The notes under the pieces are model-generated. The model saw only the letters and a list, made by a program, of their open reading frames with translations, was not told where the DNA came from and made no database searches. Both the position numbers and the translations under genes were made by a program. From G963665925 sp963676345 (GTDB lineage Bacteria; Bacillota; Clostridia; Peptostreptococcales; Acidaminobacteraceae), in assembly GCA_963676345.2 (NCBI GenBank), contig CAXXTS010000001.1, positions 372,001 to 436,000 on the forward strand: a DNA stretch of 64,000 bases, in the 5' to 3' direction. This document shows positions 60,759 to 64,000 of this stretch, one piece after another (the stretch's first letter is position 1; each line of letters begins with the position of its first letter).

Positions 60759-61748
60759 CTAACTTGCTTGAACCTCCGCAGCAATCTTATCGATCACACC
60801 GGATGTTGCTGTTTTTTCAGCATATCGGATTGCATTCATAAACGCCTTTGCATTGGAACTGCCATGCGCTTTAACTACAAGTCCTTTAACACCCAATAAC
60901 GGAGCACCACCGTATTCGGTGTAGTCCATGCTCTTTTTCATATCACCCAAACCATTTTTGACAAGCAATGCCGCAATTTTTGTAAGAGGTGATTTCATAA
61001 ATATGTCTTTTATCATTGATGTGAACGATTTTACAACACCTTCTGACAATTTCAAAATGATATTGCCTGTAAAGCCATCACAAACGATCACATCTGTAGC
61101 GCCACCCGGAATATCTCGTGCTTCAACATTTCCAATAAAGTTGAGGTTTGCTTCTTTAAGCAGGTCAAAGGCTTCAATAACAAGCGCATTGCCCTTGCCT
61201 TCTTCATGACCAATGTTTGCAAGACCTACTCTTGGATTATGAACACCAAGAACATTCTGTGCATACAGACTTCCCATGATTCCAAATTCGAGAAGGTTTC
61301 TAGGCTTGCAATCAGAATTTGCACCTGCATCTGCTAAAATCGCCATTCCATTTTGTGTCGGATATACCGAACACAGTGCCGGTCTGTCGATCCCTTTAAT
61401 TCGCCCAACTCTCAGAAGGCCTCCTGCGAGAAGTGCGCCTGTATTTCCAGCAGATATAAAAGCATCAAACTCTTTGTCTTTTAGCTTAAGAAGGCCTACA
61501 ACCATCGAAGAATCTTTCTTTTTCTTAATAGCCGTTACAGGCTTATCTTCGCCTGTAATAACCTCACTTGTATGCATTATTTCTACACGTGACGCGTCGT
61601 ATTCATATTTCTTAAGTTCAAGGCGAATTTTTTCCTCGTCACCAATCAGAACCATTTTCGAATCAATATACTCAAGTGCATCAATGGCACCCTTGACCGG
61701 TTCTAACGGCGCGTGGTCGCCGCCCATTGCATCAATTGCTATTTTCAT
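60759..61748 (-). CDS. plsX: Phosphate acyltransferase PlsX
   Basis: A 329-residue enzyme that makes acyl-phosphate from acyl-ACP for phospholipid synthesis. The starts MKIAIDAMGGDHAPLEPVKG and ISAGNTGALLAGGLL are family signatures, with DVIVCDGFTGNIILKLSEG in the second half. ATG 61748 follows GGAGGC. It is the second gene of the FapR-controlled operon. Confidence 0.97.
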   Translation of the reverse strand: MKIAIDAMGGDHAPLEPVKGAIDALEYIDSKMVLIGDEEKIRLELKKYEYDASRVEIMHTSEVITGEDKPVTAIKKKKDSSMVVGLLKLKDKEFDAFISAGNTGALLAGGLLRVGRIKGIDRPALCSVYPTQNGMAILADAGANSDCKPRNLLEFGIMGSLYAQNVLGVHNPRVGLANIGHEEGKGNALVIEAFDLLKEANLNFIGNVEARDIPGGATDVIVCDGFTGNIILKLSEGVVKSFTSMIKDIFMKSPLTKIAALLVKNGLGDMKKSMDYTEYGGAPLLGVKGLVVKAHGSSNAKAFMNAIRYAEKTATSGVIDKIAAEVQAS

Positions 61749-61764
61749 TTACTGCCTCCAGTGC

Positions 61765-62325
61765 TTATTCTACGTTTAGCGCAGTCAAGATAAATTTCGA
61801 ACGAAATACTTGATCGTTATTGACATTAATGATGACGTGAACAAAATATTCACTCCCTCGTATTCGTGCAAGCTCTGCTTTTGCAACCAGTTTTTGTCCA
61901 GCCGCTACAGGCACACGGTATTTCATATTTGCAACGCCAGTAATGCACACATTGGCATCAACAACAGCCATAGCGAGTGACTCTGCCATTGCAAAAATAT
62001 AATGTCCCTTAACAATCTTCGTTCTTTGAAACGCCATTGTATCATCAGTCTGAAGAAAGGAAATAGCTCTACTGTTCAACTCAAGATCAATAAGTTCCCC
62101 TACGATCTCTGCCTGACCCAGTGTACGAACTTTTTCATAATTATTTGTAGCAACAGACTTTACACGTTCCCTGAGTTCAGGGATGTTTAGCGACAATCTG
62201 TCTAGGCGAATTGTCTGGATGCTGACTTCGAACTTCTCGCTCAGCTCCTCATCTGTCAGGAACGGATCTGTTTCAAGAATATTCAATAGCGCATCATGTC
62301 GCTCTTTCTTTTTGAGCTTTGCCAT
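61765..62325 (-). CDS. fapR: Fatty acid biosynthesis repressor FapR
   Basis: A 186-residue regulator. The N-terminal helix-turn-helix lies around LTDEELSEKFEVSIQTIRLDRLSL and the C-terminal hot-dog domain (about 70-185) binds malonyl-CoA (VVDANVCITGVANMKYRVPV). Malonyl-CoA releases it from its operators. ATG 62325 follows GGAGTG. Two operator-like sites with promoters precede it, so it controls itself and the operon plsX-fabHDG-acpP-fabF. Confidence 0.96.
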   Translation of the reverse strand: MAKLKKKERHDALLNILETDPFLTDEELSEKFEVSIQTIRLDRLSLNIPELRERVKSVATNNYEKVRTLGQAEIVGELIDLELNSRAISFLQTDDTMAFQRTKIVKGHYIFAMAESLAMAVVDANVCITGVANMKYRVPVAAGQKLVAKAELARIRGSEYFVHVIINVNNDQVFRSKFILTALNVE

Positions 62326-62355
62326 GAAAATCACTCCAAGTCTTAGTACTAATTT

Positions 62356-62372
62356 TTAGTACCTGCTACTAA
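62356..62372. promoter_or_regulatory. FapR operator, proximal
   Basis: TTAGTACCTGCTACTAA matches the FapR box (TTAGTACC-N-n-TACTAA type palindrome). It covers the start site predicted for the TTGACG/TATACT promoter, so binding would block initiation. Confidence 0.85.
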
Positions 62373-62377
62373 TACAG

Positions 62378-62406
62378 AGTATAAACATTCTTGTTTCTTT
62401 CGTCAA
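62378..62406 (-). promoter_or_regulatory. Proximal sigma-A promoter of fapR operon
   Basis: TTGACG (62406-62401) and TATACT (62383-62378) are 17 bases apart on the minus strand, just upstream of the proximal FapR box. Confidence 0.8.
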
Positions 62407-62436
62407 TAGCTTTGACAAAATTTTTAAGACTTATTT

Positions 62437-62453
62437 TTATAACCTGGTACTAA
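62437..62453. promoter_or_regulatory. FapR operator, distal
   Basis: TTATAACCTGGTACTAA matches the FapR palindrome with one weaker half. It lies about 20 bases after the distal -10 element. Confidence 0.72.
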
Positions 62454-62473
62454 TAACAGGGCTTCTATTTTTA

Positions 62474-62482
62474 ATTATACCA
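62474..62482 (-). promoter_or_regulatory. Distal extended -10 promoter of fapR operon
   Basis: TGGTATAAT on the minus strand is an exact extended -10; the -35 is poor. With the distal FapR box downstream it forms a second promoter/operator pair. Confidence 0.55.
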
Positions 62483-62524
62483 TAATTCACCCCTTGAATA
62501 CGAGTACTATTAAGGTCTGAAGGC

Positions 62525-62554
62525 AAAAAGAGGCACGCCCATAAAGAGCGTGCC
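62525..62554 (-). terminator. Terminator of the unknown acidic protein gene
   Basis: Seven-base arms GGCACGC and GCGTGCC around nine bases, followed on the minus strand by TCTTTTTG; about 58 bases after the stop codon at 62613. Confidence 0.82.
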
Positions 62555-62612
62555 ATCCAATTTTGAATAGGATTAAATATCAAATATTTTGTATTAGTTT
62601 CGCACTTATTTC

Positions 62613-64000
62613 TTACTCAATTGATTCAGGAAGTGCAGGTCTGGATTCCATATTTAGGCTTAGTCCATCAACTTTTTTAGCCGTCTCTACTGATTCTCCA
62701 TCAACTTTCCATTTAGCTTGAGATGTAATTTCAAGACCTTCTACTAGAGGCTGGTCGTTTTCTTCCTTATCTCTTATGACGCTAATAGCATATTGCAGAT
62801 CATCAGAACCGATACGCTGTACCTTCTTAGGATTTCCTTCGTCATCACGTCGACCGCTCAGATAGTAGTACTCATCTGAATTATTATTATACATTTTGAC
62901 CACTTCTTCTACAGCGAGACGGTGCTTCTCATCTTTCGAACCCGCACCCTCAACTGCTTCAGCAAATCGTGATGATTCTTGATTGACTCTCACACTCGTA
63001 ATAACACGTGCATAATAGATATCGCCTTTTTTGTAGTTTTCTACATCTGGCTGAACCACAATTTTATATCCATAATCATCTGTCGCTACATCAACGATTG
63101 TATCGACTTTTGTGGTCGACTTCTGAATGTCGCCATTGCTAAGTGCAGAAGGATCTTCCGCTGGATCCTCACCATCTTTAACTTTGTAAAGTTCAATCAG
63201 CGGATAATCATATGTTAAGTACTTGTTACCAGTAAGCTCAAAGTGGAACTCCGGATCTGTGATGTTGTTGTCTTTTATTGTGAAAACAATAGTTGTATCA
63301 ATAGGATCCGCGTAGAAGATTGTCTTAACACCCTCTATCAACCCTGTATTAGAGTCTGATGAATAAAAGGCATTGGATATCTCTTCATAGTATTTTTTGA
63401 GCATTTCGATTAAATCGTCATAATCTTCAATGTCAGTGACATCGTCTTCAATATCTTCAATGTAGTCTCCAATGAAGTCAGAATCAGCATAATCCTGATC
63501 CTCTTCATCTAGGGCATTTTTTAAGATATTGAGGAAATCATCATACTCTCTTGCATCCGCTTCGTCGTCTCCAGTGTTTTCGTCTTCGTCATACGATGAC
63601 TCATCACGCCACTGAACTTCATCGTTCACAGAGTACTCTATAATGCTATCTAGTGCTTCATCTTGCCACTTGTCTTTTTCGGTATCTGGCACTGGACTAT
63701 TCACATCTTCACGGTACATAATGTGAACGTCTTGTTTCACATCAGTAAAGATTAGCCCAAGTGACTCATAGACTTCCTCTGAGCCAGAAGCTGCATCGCG
63801 GTAAGGCTTATAATGAACTTGCTCTTCAACATCCACTGTAATTTCAAAGCCTTCTGGGCCATAGTAGAACTGCGTACCCAGCGTTTCGCCCGTTTCAGCA
63901 GAAACACGCGCTACCATAATGCGGTTCTCTTCTGTAATGCGTTTGGCTTCAAATGCAGCCAGGGCTTCATTCAAATCACTGAGCGCAGTCGCCCTTTGAG
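62613..64000 (-). CDS. Acidic protein of unknown function (N-terminus outside window)
   Basis: The frame is open to the window edge, so at least 462 residues are visible and the true start lies beyond it. I do not recognise a family. The protein is strongly acidic, with an Asp/Glu-rich zone (about 125-215 from the edge, including DFLNILKNALDEEDQDYADSD and YIEDIEDDVTDIEDYDDL). A beta-rich part follows (FEFTIKD-like TTIVFTIKDNNITDPEFHFEL, GYKIVVQPDVENYKKGDIYYA), resembling extracellular or surface-layer modules. It ends with LNMESRPALPESIE. No membrane segment is visible. It precedes the FapR region and has its own terminator. Confidence 0.7.
   Translation of the reverse strand, partial: QRATALSDLNEALAAFEAKRITEENRIMVARVSAETGETLGTQFYYGPEGFEITVDVEEQVHYKPYRDAASGSEEVYESLGLIFTDVKQDVHIMYREDVNSPVPDTEKDKWQDEALDSIIEYSVNDEVQWRDESSYDEDENTGDDEADAREYDDFLNILKNALDEEDQDYADSDFIGDYIEDIEDDVTDIEDYDDLIEMLKKYYEEISNAFYSSDSNTGLIEGVKTIFYADPIDTTIVFTIKDNNITDPEFHFELTGNKYLTYDYPLIELYKVKDGEDPAEDPSALSNGDIQKSTTKVDTIVDVATDDYGYKIVVQPDVENYKKGDIYYARVITSVRVNQESSRFAEAVEGAGSKDEKHRLAVEEVVKMYNNNSDEYYYLSGRRDDEGNPKKVQRIGSDDLQYAISVIRDKEENDQPLVEGLEITSQAKWKVDGESVETAKKVDGLSLNMESRPALPESIE

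Overview
The window is 64 kb of bacterial core chromosome, and every gene I can support lies on the minus strand. Content and order point to a motile, low-to-moderate GC member of the Firmicutes, most likely class Clostridia. The Firmicutes markers are codY, fapR, a fla/che operon with cheC, cheD and fliY, and a ylxM-ffh-rpsP-khpA cluster. A Fusibacter- or Acidaminobacter-like organism is a guess from protein flavour only. Gene order closely follows the Bacillus subtilis region fapR-plsX-fab-acp-rnc-smc-ftsY-ylxM-ffh-rpsP-ylqC-rimM-trmD-rplS-rbgA-rnhB-ylqG-ylqH-dprA-topA-codY-fla/che-sigD. Missing relative to that order are sucCD, trmFO, xerC and hslUV. Added are comM, yraN, a GNAT enzyme, a chemoreceptor, motAB and a PilZ protein.

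In the direction of transcription (high to low coordinates): a truncated, acidic, unrecognised protein (62.6-64.0 kb) ends in a terminator. Next come two promoter/FapR-operator pairs and the fatty-acid operon fapR-plsX-fabH-fabD-fabG-acpP-fabF (56.3-62.3 kb), closed by a strong terminator. Then follow rnc, a radical SAM gene, smc and ftsY (49.5-56.1 kb), and, from its own sigma-A promoter, ylxM-ffh-rpsP-khpA (47.1-49.4 kb). A 580-base intergenic stretch with repeats and a very long hairpin leads to a chemoreceptor gene and a GNAT gene. After these come rimM-trmD, rplS, and rbgA-rnhB-ylqG-ylqH-yraN plus a small membrane protein. Next are comM-dprA and topA-codY.

From 30.7 kb down to base 1 runs one uninterrupted fla/che operon. 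It encodes the rod base (flgB, flgC, fliE), MS ring and switch (fliF, fliG, fliM, fliY), export gate and ATPase (fliH-J, fliO-R, flhA, flhB), hook (fliK, flgD, flgE), stator (motA, motB), number and placement GTPases (flhF, flhG), chemotaxis proteins (cheY, cheB, cheA, cheW, cheC, cheD), sigma-28, and the start of a FapA/DUF342 protein. A near-consensus sigma-28 promoter stands just upstream of flgB, and sigma-28 itself is almost the last gene of the operon, so the layout predicts positive feedback.

I found no CRISPR array, prophage, insertion sequence, tRNA, rRNA or defence cluster. The least explained items are: intergenic structured elements at 41.72-41.81 kb and 46.88-47.04 kb; the orphan FliK-like/FlhB-like pair ylqG-ylqH; a long YlxF-type protein with repeated MgtE_N-like modules; a palindrome at the ylxM transcription start; and the unknown acidic protein at the right edge.
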